This document shows, in pieces, positions 1 to 8,464 of a stretch of DNA of 33,793 bases. How positions within the stretch are numbered: the first letter of the stretch is position 1; the number at the start of each line of letters is the position of its first letter. This DNA comes from Sphingomonadaceae bacterium (lineage in GTDB: Bacteria > Pseudomonadota > Alphaproteobacteria > Sphingomonadales > Sphingomonadaceae). The stretch spans positions 1 to 33,793 of the forward strand of contig CANGBE010000002.1 in NCBI GenBank assembly GCA_947451875.1, given 5' to 3'. The notes beneath the pieces are model-generated. The model was not told where the DNA came from. It made no database searches and worked only from the letters and a program-made list of their open reading frames with translations. A program made the position numbers and the translations under genes.

Positions 1-191
1 ACCTTGATCCTGTCACCATTGCGCGCAGCGACGACGCCTTTGATCTCGGGCCCTGAGGGAAGGACTTCGCCCTTCACGATGATGCTTGGATCGGGCGCTG
101 CTGTCTGCTGCGCAGCGAGGCTGCCCGGTACAGACAGGGCGAGAATGGCGATTAACGGAAGAAAACCCGGTTTTGTGAAATTGGCTTGCAT
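1..191 (-). CDS. Secreted protein of unknown function, N-terminal fragment
   Basis: Only the first 63 codons are present; the gene continues beyond the left edge. The start is an ATG at 191 preceded by a good ribosome site (GAAGGAG, about 7 bases upstream). The first 27 residues look like a Sec signal peptide: a Lys near the N-terminus, then a hydrophobic run (FLPLIAILALSV) and a cleavage-like AAQ. The mature start contains IIVKGEVLPSGPEIKG followed by ARNGDRIKV. I do not recognise a family from this fragment. It lies downstream of, and on the same strand as, the TonB receptor and esterase, so it may belong to the same uptake unit, but 182 bases separate it from the esterase. Confidence 0.6.
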   Translation of the reverse strand, partial: MQANFTKPGFLPLIAILALSVPGSLAAQQTAAPDPSIIVKGEVLPSGPEIKGVVAARNGDRIK

Positions 192-373
192 AAAGCTGCT
201 CCTTCAAACTGCCCCAGCGGGAGGTGCCTTGTCGGACAAACATTTCTGACACATGAACACGGATGGTTTGTCTAGGGGTTGAGCGGTCAGTTAGAGCGCG
301 CCGTGCGATGAACCGTTAATCTGCCAATGCCTCAAACCGGAAATAGCGGTATAGTACCTAAGCCTTTGCGGCC
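192..373. other. Intergenic spacer without recognisable feature
   Basis: This stretch separates the secreted fragment from the alpha/beta hydrolase. I see the ribosome site of the fragment at its left end and no convincing hairpin terminator, operator copy or small gene. Confidence 0.4.
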
Positions 374-1366
374 TCAAGCCAGCCCTATGGTGCGCGACCA
401 TGCCCGCCACAGCTCGGGCCAGGACTCGACCGGCTTGCCTAACGTTTTGCGCAGGCCAAAGCCGTGCCCGCCGTTGGCGAAGAGGTGCATCTCGACGGGA
501 ACCTTCTTCGCCCGCAAGGCGGCGTGCAGGCGCAGAGTGTTGTCGACCGGGACGGTATCATCGTCCTCGGCATGGAGCAGAAAGTGCGGCGGCGCGTCGG
601 CGGGAACATTGCGATCGGGTGAGTGGGCGGCCTCCATCTCGGGCGTCGGGTTTGCCCCGAGCAGCAGCGTGCGCGATCCGGCATGGGCTATGGCGGGGTC
701 CATCGAGACCACTGGATAGACCGGCGCGGCACTGTGCGGCTTGGCCGAATGCTGGTCCGCGGCATCGACCGGCTCATAAACCTTCGCCGCAAACCGGGTG
801 GATAGATCGGCGCAGACATGGCCTCCCGCCGAAAAGCCCATCGCGGCAACCCGCTCTGGATCGATGGCATAGTCCTTTGACCGATGCCGGATCAACCGCA
901 TCGCCCGCTGGGCATCGGCGAGCGAAGTATCCGGCCCGCTCGCCCAGCCCTCGCCCGGCAGGCGGTAGAACAGGACAAAGGCGGTAAAGCCCCGCGCGCT
1001 GAGCCAGCGCGCCATTTCGTAGCCTTCCTTGTCGACCACCACCCAGCGAAAGCCGCCGCCCGGCGTGATCATTACCGCTGCGCCGTTGGGCCGGTCCGGC
1101 CGGAACGCCGCCATGCGCGGGCGGGTGATGCCATAGACAGCGCGGTCAGTGATCAGGCTGTCGGTGGAGCGTTCATCCACCTTTTCGGTGAGCGCTTTGG
1201 CTGGCGTGCCGGGAGCGCCCTTGGGCCACAGATCAATCGTCTCGCTGGGCTGGGGCAAGCCCGGCAGCTGGCCCTTCAATGAAACGGGCGGAGGCGTTTG
1301 CGCCCCCGCCCGATCAACGATTATGCTGGCGGCAAGGCCAGCGGCAATAAGAGATCTGCGGTCCAA
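374..1366 (-). CDS. Secreted alpha/beta hydrolase, probable carbohydrate (pectin acetyl/feruloyl) esterase
   Basis: This 330-residue alpha/beta hydrolase resembles acetyl-xylan and feruloyl esterase-type lipases. Visible parts are a signal-like N-terminus (MDRRSLIAAGLAASII, possibly Tat), the oxyanion motif PGGGF near residues 102-106, nucleophile Ser179 in GFSAGGH, an acid within the Asp268-270 run before TVPV, and His301 in GGHGFG. The catalytic triad is therefore complete. It starts 12 bases after the stop of the TonB receptor on the same strand, so the two are probably co-transcribed. Its position in a pectin-utilisation region suggests removal of acetyl or other ester groups from pectin fragments in the periplasm; the exact substrate cannot be read from sequence. 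Confidence is high for the fold and low for the substrate. Confidence 0.85.
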   Translation of the reverse strand: MDRRSLIAAGLAASIIVDRAGAQTPPPVSLKGQLPGLPQPSETIDLWPKGAPGTPAKALTEKVDERSTDSLITDRAVYGITRPRMAAFRPDRPNGAAVMITPGGGFRWVVVDKEGYEMARWLSARGFTAFVLFYRLPGEGWASGPDTSLADAQRAMRLIRHRSKDYAIDPERVAAMGFSAGGHVCADLSTRFAAKVYEPVDAADQHSAKPHSAAPVYPVVSMDPAIAHAGSRTLLLGANPTPEMEAAHSPDRNVPADAPPHFLLHAEDDDTVPVDNTLRLHAALRAKKVPVEMHLFANGGHGFGLRKTLGKPVESWPELWRAWSRTIGLA

Positions 1367-1378
1367 AGCCGCGCTCTA

Positions 1379-4327
1379 TCAGAACTTGTAGCGCGCACCG
1401 AACGTCAAGGTACGACCAGTGTGGTAGTACTCGTAGTTGCGCTGCGCGTTGACGTCGTTGAAGTGGTAAATGTAGGTGTCGAGCAGGTTAGTGGCATCGA
1501 GCGTCAGATCGATGCCTTTCATCACCGTATACCGCACAGAGGCGTCAACTGTCTTGATGGGCCCGAAGCCATCGAAAACGTTGCCGTTGTTGCCACTAGT
1601 GCTGTCGTAATACGGCCCGCGATAGGCATAGGACACGCGTGCGCCGAACCGCGAATCTTCATAGTACAGTGTGAAATTGTACTGCGTTTTCGAGGCATTT
1701 ACGAATGGCCCCGTAACCGTCGACGATGATGCGGTAACAATGCCCGTCGAGGTTGCCGCGACTGTCGTTGCGGCCCCCGCCACCGAATAATTGACGTTGG
1801 AATCCGTCAGCGTCAGGTTGGCAATCATGCCAAGGTGGGTGAGCGGCCCCGGCAGGAAGCGGAAGGGCATTTGCAAGCCGAGTTCAAGCCCTTTGATATT
1901 AGAGGACACTGCCGAATTCGTGGTCCGGCTAATGCTCCAGTTGCCGGGATCACCTTTGGTCACGGCATCGACGTAGCCCGGCAGAGTGGTATTGAGCAGG
2001 GCGGTGGATAGTCCGCTTGAGGCGTAAGTCTGGTTGGACAGGGTGCTGGTCAGAATACCCGCTTTGACGTTCTTGCTGAACAGAGCGACTGACAGCAGCG
2101 ACTGTGGCGCGAAATACCATTCGAGCCCAACGTCATAGTTGGAGGCAATCGATGGCAGCAGATTGGGGTTGCCAAAGCTGATCGTCAGGTTGGTCTGGTT
2201 GATCGAAGCGGTGGTAGACAGGTTTGCCAGCGAAGGCCGGGTCATCACACTGGCCGCAGCCAAGCGGAAGATCAGGTTCTGCGCCGGGAAGAAGTTGATA
2301 TTTACCGACGGCAGCCAATTTGAATAGTTCCCGTTAGCCGTGAGTGGCACAGCTGTAACCGGCGCAGGTGTCAGAGTGACTGCAGTCGAGCGCACGTCGG
2401 TCCTGATGTAACGGACACCGGCGTTCAGCGCGTAATCCAGGCCGACAATCTTGCCCCTGGCATCGAACTGCAGATAGAACCCCTTTTCCTTCTCCGTCAC
2501 GTTGCGGTTGTTGCCAGCATCAGTGGTGGCATCGGCAAGGCGGCTGTAGAGGCTGGAGAATGCCGCCGCACTGTCGATATTGGCGACGACAAAACTACTT
2601 GTGGTTCCCGCAGGCTGACCCGCCGCGCCCAGGCTGACCAGCGAGGTGGTGAGCGCTGGATAGGCAGAAAGCGGATAGCCGCTTGCCGCCGATCCCGCGC
2701 AGATGCCGGTCGCACCTGCCGGGCTACCGCCGAATACGGCTGCGCCCAGCTTGGCCGAGCAGGCTGCGGTATCGCGCACCCCGCTGACCGAAATGAAATC
2801 GAACTGGCGGTAGAAGGCACCGCCGCGCATCTTGAAGCCGTCTGCCACGTCCCAATCAAGATCGAACTTTGCCGTGGTAAATTTGTTGACCGTATCGTTC
2901 GGACGGTCCCGGACGTTGGTCAATTGGTAGTTGGCGGGATTGGTCGGATCACTGGCCCCGGTCCCGAATGTCAGCACCGGGGTTTTCATGTTGGTGTAAT
3001 CGTAGGTGTAACCCTGAGAATTGCCGATGCCGGCTGCGGTCAGATTGTCGATGATGATTGTGGTGGCAATCGGCACTGACTCCTCGGCCTTTGACGTGCC
3101 GCCGGAAAGCGTGACCTTTAATTTGTCAGTCAGCTGTTGCTCAAGCTTGCCGCTGATCTGCCAGAACGTATCGCGCTGATCCTGATAGTAATTTTCGTTA
3201 CGATTGAAGGCGTTGTTCAGAGTTGCCGAAACAATATCGTTGTTGGCGTCATAAACAGGATTGACGAGATTGATCGTCTTTTCATTGGTGCGCAACAGCA
3301 CTTCTGTCCATTGTTCCGTACGCACTTCATGATAGCGTGAATACAGGCCGTCGATTTCAAGATGAGTGCGGTCACTCGGCTGCCATTCAAATGCACCGGT
3401 GATCCCCAGTCGCTCACGATCATGGGTGATATTGCCATAGCGCGGAATGCGCGGGTGGAACGCAAGTGTTGCCTTGTCGCAGACCGTGCTGGAGACATAG
3501 TTGCCGGTAGCGTTGCCGGTGAAGCAGTTGGTCGTCACTCCGCCGATCGTCACCGAATTGAACGGTGCCTGTGCCCAGCGAGTGGTGTTGTTACCCAGCT
3601 CCAGCGTTTTGTTCTTCGACCAGGCGACCGAGGCGTTGATGCCAATGGTACCGTCATCACTCTTCCAGTTGAGCGCTCCGGAAAGTTTGGGCGAAGTCTT
3701 CTTGCTGAGGTCGTTGTAGTAACCCTGCGCCGAAACGGCGCCGGTCAGTCCGCTTTGGCCGCCAAGCGGATGGCCGGTGTTCAAATCGACCACTGCCCCC
3801 AACGAACCCTCATCGAGATTGGCTTCTGCTGTCTTGTGTACGACCAGCGACTTGAACATTTCGGTGGCAAACACGTTGAAGTCGAACACGCGCTCGCGGT
3901 TGACGCCGCCGCCGCTGCCTGCGGTATAGCTGGCTGCTTCCGCCTGCATGCCGTTGACCCGAACCGTGGTGAACTGGCCTGAAAGGCCCCGCACGGTGAT
4001 CTGCTTGCCTTCACCGCCATCGCGCGAAATCGCGATGCCGGGAATACGCTGCATTGATTCGGCCAGGTTGTTGTCAGGGAACTTGGCGATGTCTTCGGCT
4101 ACGATCGCGTCAACTGCGCCGATCGATTCCTTTTTCAGATTGAGCGCCGCCTCAAGGCTCTTGCGAAAGCCGGTTACCACAATGACGTCGCTATCAGCCG
4201 CGTCGCCTGCCGCAGCCGGGGCGGCGGCGGGCGCTTGCTGGGCGAAGGCCTCTGATGGCAGTACAATCGCTGTTCCAACTGCAAGCGCAAGCTTCAGGAC
4301 GGAAAAACGCGAAGAATTGTTGCTCAT
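1379..4327 (-). CDS. TonB-dependent outer-membrane receptor (pectin oligosaccharide uptake likely)
   Basis: This 982-residue receptor is complete. It has a signal peptide ending near AFAQQ, an Ala/Pro-rich linker, the TonB box region DVIVVTGF around residue 50, a plug domain with IAKFPDNNLAESMQRIPG and ITVRGLSGQFTTVRVNG, and a long beta-barrel ending in the typical aromatic terminus (GARYKF). The length and plug pattern match the TonB-Xanth-Caul receptor group used by sphingomonads and Caulobacter for plant oligosaccharides. The ATG at 4327 has a strong ribosome site (GGGAGTG). Upstream lies an operator-like palindrome (4364-4379) of the type shared by the uronate genes, and the divergent neighbour is a pectate lyase. 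Uptake of oligogalacturonides is therefore the best inference. Confidence 0.93.
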   Translation of the reverse strand: MSNNSSRFSVLKLALAVGTAIVLPSEAFAQQAPAAAPAAAGDAADSDVIVVTGFRKSLEAALNLKKESIGAVDAIVAEDIAKFPDNNLAESMQRIPGIAISRDGGEGKQITVRGLSGQFTTVRVNGMQAEAASYTAGSGGGVNRERVFDFNVFATEMFKSLVVHKTAEANLDEGSLGAVVDLNTGHPLGGQSGLTGAVSAQGYYNDLSKKTSPKLSGALNWKSDDGTIGINASVAWSKNKTLELGNNTTRWAQAPFNSVTIGGVTTNCFTGNATGNYVSSTVCDKATLAFHPRIPRYGNITHDRERLGITGAFEWQPSDRTHLEIDGLYSRYHEVRTEQWTEVLLRTNEKTINLVNPVYDANNDIVSATLNNAFNRNENYYQDQRDTFWQISGKLEQQLTDKLKVTLSGGTSKAEESVPIATTIIIDNLTAAGIGNSQGYTYDYTNMKTPVLTFGTGASDPTNPANYQLTNVRDRPNDTVNKFTTAKFDLDWDVADGFKMRGGAFYRQFDFISVSGVRDTAACSAKLGAAVFGGSPAGATGICAGSAASGYPLSAYPALTTSLVSLGAAGQPAGTTSSFVVANIDSAAAFSSLYSRLADATTDAGNNRNVTEKEKGFYLQFDARGKIVGLDYALNAGVRYIRTDVRSTAVTLTPAPVTAVPLTANGNYSNWLPSVNINFFPAQNLIFRLAAASVMTRPSLANLSTTASINQTNLTISFGNPNLLPSIASNYDVGLEWYFAPQSLLSVALFSKNVKAGILTSTLSNQTYASSGLSTALLNTTLPGYVDAVTKGDPGNWSISRTTNSAVSSNIKGLELGLQMPFRFLPGPLTHLGMIANLTLTDSNVNYSVAGAATTVAATSTGIVTASSSTVTGPFVNASKTQYNFTLYYEDSRFGARVSYAYRGPYYDSTSGNNGNVFDGFGPIKTVDASVRYTVMKGIDLTLDATNLLDTYIYHFNDVNAQRNYEYYHTGRTLTFGARYKF

Positions 4328-4363
4328 GATTCACTCCCTTCGTCCGCCGTTTGGCGGTATCTT

Positions 4364-4379
4364 TGACATCGGTGTCAAC
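4364..4379. promoter_or_regulatory. LacI-type operator, site 1 (TonB receptor promoter)
   Basis: The sequence TTGACATCGGTGTCAA is a near-perfect 16-base palindrome with one mismatched pair. It shares TGACA and CGGT with four other sites in front of uronate genes. It lies 37 bases upstream of the TonB receptor start. Confidence 0.6.
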
Positions 4380-4488
4380 GAAGGTTGAAATCTGTGCGGC
4401 AAAATCGCCCCACATTCGTTTCCAGGCCTTCCCAACACTTCCTGTATCGAGCGGTTGAGCTGTTACGTCTCTTGCCGCCAACCGGCAT

Positions 4489-4503
4489 GGTAACCGGTGT
4501 CAT
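4489..4503 (-). promoter_or_regulatory. LacI-type operator, site 2 (pectate lyase promoter)
   Basis: Read on the minus strand this is ATGACACCGGTTACC. It differs by a single base from the copies at 11012 and 12576 once the leading A/T is allowed. It lies 67 bases before the pectate lyase start, in the divergent region shared with the TonB receptor. Confidence 0.7.
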
Positions 4504-4570
4504 TTTTTAGTTGCCGCATTTGATCGATGCTGTCAAGGTTCTGTTGGGAAGTGGATTGCGGAGAGTGACG

Positions 4571-6004
4571 ATGAATAAGAAAGTGTTGCTAATCGGTCTC
4601 GCTTTGACTGCGATCTGTGCCGTGATGGCTGTGCCGGCAGCGGCCCAATCGCCCGCCAAAGCCCCCGCTCCCGCACTGGCTCCGAACGGAGGATTTGGGC
4701 AAGGCGGCGGCACCACTGCGGAATTCGCCCACCCTGCCGATCCTACCAAGGGCGGCGCTGGCGGGCGGATCATCCGCGTGATCACGCTGGCCAAGGACGG
4801 CCCGGGCTCGCTGAAAGAAGCCATCGACGCCAAGGGCCCGCGCATTGTCGTGTTCGAAGTGGCGGGCAATATCGATCTTGGCCGCGATACCCTGACGATC
4901 AAGGAACCCTACGTCACTATCGCCGGACAGACCGCGCCATCGCCTGGCGTCACGATCATTCGCGGCGGCATCGATGTGAAGGGCCACGATGTCGTCCTCA
5001 GCAACATCCGGGTGATGGTCGGTGCTGATAATCAGCCACATTTTTCCGGCTGGGAGTCAGACGCTTTCTCTACCGTTGGTGCCTACAATGTCGTGGTCGA
5101 GCACTGCAGCTTCCTGTGGGCCCTCGATGAAAACATGTCGGCTTCGGGTCCGCGCTTTGTAGGCAAGAACCTTGCCGAATGGCGTGCCAATACCACCCAC
5201 AATGTGGTGTTCCGCAATAATCTTGCTGCCGAGGGCCTTGCCTTTGCCAGCCACCCCAAGGGCGAACATTCCAAAGGCAGCCTGATCCACGACAACGCCA
5301 CCGGCATCGTCTTTTACCGCAATATCTTCGCCCACAACGTCGAGCGATCACCGCTGCTCAAGGGTGGAGTGCAGGCGCTGATGATCAACAACCTGATCTA
5401 CAACCCCGGCCACCGCGCGGTGCATTACAACCTGATGAATCTCGAATGGACGGGCCATGCTTACGTCGCGGGTGAGCTCACCGCGCTGGGCAATGTCCTG
5501 CGCGGCGGCAACAATACCGATCCGGGCCTGCCGTTCCTGACGCTGGGCGGTGACGGTGATCTCAAGTATTTCCTGAAAGACAACCGCGCGGTCGACCGCT
5601 TCGGCAAGCCGCTGCCAATGCTCGGCCGCTATGGTGAAACGGCGGCGAAGTTCCTGCCCGCCAAGGCTCCGCTCACCAGCGTGGCGGGCTATGCAGTGCT
5701 GCCATCCGGCGCAGTCGAAACTTCGGTCCTGCAGACCTCTGGCGCCCGCCCCTGGGATCGCGCGCCCGACGATATCCGCGTGCTGTTCTTCGTCGCCGAA
5801 GGCCGGGGCGAAATCATCGATGACGAACATCAGGTCGGCAATGGTTATCCGCAGACCAAAGAGGCCCACGCGCCATTCATCGAGGCGGACTGGGATCTGG
5901 CGACGATGACTCCGAAGTCAGGGCTCTATCCGGGGCAAAAGGCAGGCGCGCAGGAAAAGCTCAGCCCGCGCGATGCGGCGATGCGGATGGGCGGGGTGCG
6001 CTAA
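4571..6004 (+). CDS. Secreted pectate lyase, polysaccharide lyase family 1 type
   Basis: This 477-residue secreted enzyme begins with a signal peptide (MNKKVLLIGLALTAICAVMA, cleavage near AAAQS). The body is a right-handed beta-helix of the PL1 type, with GGRIIRVITLAKDGPGSLKE, PYVTIAGQTAPSPGVTIIRGG, ESDAFS, VVVEHCSFLWALDENMSAS and KGEHSKGSLIHDNAT in order. PL1 enzymes cleave alpha-1,4-polygalacturonate by beta-elimination, giving 4,5-unsaturated products. I chose ATG 4571 rather than an in-frame ATG at 4511 because GGAGAG precedes it and the signal peptide then starts correctly. An operator-like site lies upstream. Its product would feed the isomerase/KduD/KdgK operon next door. Its 3' end overlaps the convergent carboxylesterase by four bases. 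Confidence 0.88.
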   Translation: MNKKVLLIGLALTAICAVMAVPAAAQSPAKAPAPALAPNGGFGQGGGTTAEFAHPADPTKGGAGGRIIRVITLAKDGPGSLKEAIDAKGPRIVVFEVAGNIDLGRDTLTIKEPYVTIAGQTAPSPGVTIIRGGIDVKGHDVVLSNIRVMVGADNQPHFSGWESDAFSTVGAYNVVVEHCSFLWALDENMSASGPRFVGKNLAEWRANTTHNVVFRNNLAAEGLAFASHPKGEHSKGSLIHDNATGIVFYRNIFAHNVERSPLLKGGVQALMINNLIYNPGHRAVHYNLMNLEWTGHAYVAGELTALGNVLRGGNNTDPGLPFLTLGGDGDLKYFLKDNRAVDRFGKPLPMLGRYGETAAKFLPAKAPLTSVAGYAVLPSGAVETSVLQTSGARPWDRAPDDIRVLFFVAEGRGEIIDDEHQVGNGYPQTKEAHAPFIEADWDLATMTPKSGLYPGQKAGAQEKLSPRDAAMRMGGVR

Positions 6005-7458
6005 GTTCCCGGCTGGACATAGGGCACGCGGGCAAACAGTTCGCGTTCCCACTGGCGCGGGTTGGCGACCACGCGGCTCTCGCGATCGAACACCATCGTC
6101 TGGCGCTTGCCCAGATCATAGGCGGGCCAGCCGGGGTTGCCGGTGCGGGCGAAGCGGACGAAGGCGTCCATCACCGAGCGGCTCATCGCGGCGCGGGCCG
6201 GGGTCATGTCGAGAGCGGTGCCGAAGGACAGGCCGATATCATCGGTGTGCTTGGCCTGCTCGAAATCGAGCTGGTAGACGAAAGCCGGAACGCCAGCCCG
6301 GGCGCGCGCCTCGGCCTCTTCCACTTGGCCGCGCCAACTGCGCGCGGCGGTAACGATGCGGTGGAACTGCTCGGCGGGATCGGCCTTGGGATAGCGTGCG
6401 CGGAATTGCTCCACCACCCAGTCGGCCTTGATATCGATCCGCATTTCAGGCGCGACGCGGGAGGAGAGGTTAGTCCAGTCGATGGCTTTCAGCTGGCGGC
6501 TTTCAGGGCGATAGAACTCCCGCGTTTCCATCACGCAGTTGCCCATCATCATCGGGATCGCATTGCCCAGCGGCGCGGCGGTGGGCCAGAAGGGGTGGCG
6601 CGTCAGGTGCTTCATATCGAGCACCGGCCCCATATAGACCCCGCCGCCGAGGATCGGGTCGGTCGCGGAAAGCGCGGCGATCAGCTGCTCGACCGGCGCG
6701 GTGGCGGGATCGATGCCTGTGCCCAGCTTATCGAGGAAAGCCCGCGCGCGGCGGGTGGCGTTGAGCGGGCCGCTCGCCGTCACCTGCTGGCCGCTCATGG
6801 TGATCGCCTTGTGGAACAGCCCCTTGGCCTCGGGCATGGCCATCAGCGTCGCAATCTTCGCCCCGCCGCCGGACTGGCCGAACAGGGTGACGTTGTGCGG
6901 ATCGCCGCCGAAGCTGGCGATGTTGCGCTGGACCCACTGGAGGGCGCAGATCAGGTCAAGCTGGCCTGCGTTGCCGCTGTCCGGAAAGCGCGGATCGAGC
7001 TGTGCGAGGTAAAGGTAGCCGAGCGCGTTCAGCCGGTGGTTGACGGTGACCACCACGACATCGCCATGTGCTGCGAGCCTCGCCCCATCGTTGATCGGAT
7101 CGGTCACCGAACCGGATGAATAGGCGCCGCCGTGGATGTAGAGCATCACCGGGCGCGGTCGGACCGCCTTTCCCGTTGGCGCCCACAGATTGAGGAACAG
7201 ACAGTCCTCGCTCTGCGGCTGATAGGCCTTGCCGGGCTGCGGGCAGACCGGGGCGAAAGCGTTAAAGCGGTCAATATCGACCATCCCCCACGGCGCGGCT
7301 TCGGGCTTTTTGAAGCGTTCGGCGCGGCCATAGCGGATGCCGAGAAGCGCCTTCACCGGCTGCGATGTTCCGGTAGCTTTGGCAAAGGCAGGCGCAGCAG
7401 CCACAGCCAACCCGCCGCCGATCATCGCCCGGCGGCTGAAGCCCTCAGCGCCGGACAT
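6001..7458 (-). CDS. Type-B carboxylesterase with probable Tat signal
   Basis: This 485-residue member of the carboxylesterase type B family (COesterase) has HGGAY at residues 109-113, SEDCLFLN at 83-90, the nucleophile motif GQSGGG with Ser196, and a late His in AKHTDDIGLSFG that fits the catalytic His. The N-terminus SRRAMIGGGLAVAAAPAFA reads as a twin-arginine signal, implying export in folded form. I chose the ATG at 7458, which overlaps the end of the kinase gene by 14 bases; longer upstream starts give an implausible N-terminus. It is the last gene of the isomerase-kduD-kdgK operon, so it probably removes an ester (methyl, acetyl or feruloyl) from pectin fragments. The substrate is unproven. 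Confidence 0.85.
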   Translation of the reverse strand: MSGAEGFSRRAMIGGGLAVAAAPAFAKATGTSQPVKALLGIRYGRAERFKKPEAAPWGMVDIDRFNAFAPVCPQPGKAYQPQSEDCLFLNLWAPTGKAVRPRPVMLYIHGGAYSSGSVTDPINDGARLAAHGDVVVVTVNHRLNALGYLYLAQLDPRFPDSGNAGQLDLICALQWVQRNIASFGGDPHNVTLFGQSGGGAKIATLMAMPEAKGLFHKAITMSGQQVTASGPLNATRRARAFLDKLGTGIDPATAPVEQLIAALSATDPILGGGVYMGPVLDMKHLTRHPFWPTAAPLGNAIPMMMGNCVMETREFYRPESRQLKAIDWTNLSSRVAPEMRIDIKADWVVEQFRARYPKADPAEQFHRIVTAARSWRGQVEEAEARARAGVPAFVYQLDFEQAKHTDDIGLSFGTALDMTPARAAMSRSVMDAFVRFARTGNPGWPAYDLGKRQTMVFDRESRVVANPRQWERELFARVPYVQPGT

Positions 7459-8455
7459 CGCCCGCGCCTGCGGAAAAGCCGGCAAGGTCCGCTGCGCCCA
7501 GCAGGCACATATCGCCGGGGATGGTATGTTTGAGCGCGGTGAGCGCGAGGCCGCTCTCCGCCATGGCCCGAACGTCACCGTCCAGCAGCCACTGGTGCAG
7601 CACACCAGCGGCAAAGGCATCGCCGGTGCCGATCCGCTCGACAATGCCGGTGACATCAATCTCCTCGGTCTGGTGCGCGCGGTTGCGCGAATCGACGCGG
7701 GCGGAAATTCGGTGGTGGTCGCTGGTGACGAGGTGGCGGGCGGTCGAGGCGATCAGTTGCAGCTTGGGGAAGGCGGCAAAGGCCGCGTCCGAAGCCTCGC
7801 GCCGACGGTCTTCGCCATCGCCGGAGAAGGCCTTGCCAAGCAGAAGCGAAATGTCGCGGTGGTTGCCGATCAGGATCGTCGCGTCGGCGACAAGTTCGTT
7901 CAGCACTTCGCCTGGGTTCGAATCCCACGCCGACCACAACTGCCCGCGGTAATTGCCATCGAAGCAGATCGGCACGCCTGCCGCCACGGCAGCGGCATTG
8001 GCGGCGCGGGCCAGCGCAACGCCGTTTGGCCCCAGCGCGGGCGTGATGCCGCCGGTGTGCAGCAGCGCCGCTCCTGCCAGAGCTCCGGCAAAGTCGATTC
8101 CAGCAGGATCAGCCTCGGCAAAGGCGCTGCCGGCCCGGTCATAGGTGATGGCGGAAGGGCGCGGGCCCGATCCGGCCTCCATGAAGTAGATTCCCATCCG
8201 TCCCGCCGCGCGGGAGAGGTAGCGTGTGTCCACCCCGGCACCGCGTAGGGCGCTCAGCGCCTTGCGGCCCAGCGCATTGCCCGACACCAACCCGGCAAAG
8301 CGCACATCATGCCCAAGCGAGGCCAGCCCTGCGGCGACGTTCGCTTCCGCCCCGCCCACAAACATGCCGAGGCTGTCTGCCTGCGCCATCAGTTGCGATC
8401 CCGGCGGTGTCAGCCGGAGGAGGAGTTCGCCGAAGCAGGTGACGGTTTTGGTCAT
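7445..8455 (-). CDS. kdgK: 2-keto-3-deoxygluconate kinase (PfkB family)
   Basis: This 336-residue cytoplasmic sugar kinase phosphorylates 2-keto-3-deoxygluconate to KDPG using ATP. It shows the PfkB features: FGELLLRL near the start, substrate-side GGAEANVA at 34-41, and the ATP/anion-hole motif IGTGDAFAAG with catalytic Asp279. The family also includes fructokinases, but co-transcription with kduD, whose product is KDG, makes KdgK by far the best reading. It begins 9 bases after the kduD stop and its end overlaps the carboxylesterase start. Confidence 0.88.
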   Translation of the reverse strand: MTKTVTCFGELLLRLTPPGSQLMAQADSLGMFVGGAEANVAAGLASLGHDVRFAGLVSGNALGRKALSALRGAGVDTRYLSRAAGRMGIYFMEAGSGPRPSAITYDRAGSAFAEADPAGIDFAGALAGAALLHTGGITPALGPNGVALARAANAAAVAAGVPICFDGNYRGQLWSAWDSNPGEVLNELVADATILIGNHRDISLLLGKAFSGDGEDRRREASDAAFAAFPKLQLIASTARHLVTSDHHRISARVDSRNRAHQTEEIDVTGIVERIGTGDAFAAGVLHQWLLDGDVRAMAESGLALTALKHTIPGDMCLLGAADLAGFSAGAGDVRR

Positions 8456-8464
8456 GCCAATTAC

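Noticed and set aside
3362-3982. Long open frame opposite the TonB receptor
   Set aside because: It lies wholly within the well-supported receptor gene, has no recognisable domain and fits the usual antisense shadow of GC-rich coding DNA. Similar shadows opposite the carboxylesterase (6247-7119), PutA (15610-16404), aldehyde dehydrogenase (18996-19823) and hydratase/lyase (21878-22744) were rejected for the same reason.
4345-4358. CCGCC-GTTT-GGCGG hairpin in the TonB receptor leader
   Set aside because: The stem is only five base pairs with no U-tract or recognisable aptamer; chance is adequate in GC-rich DNA.
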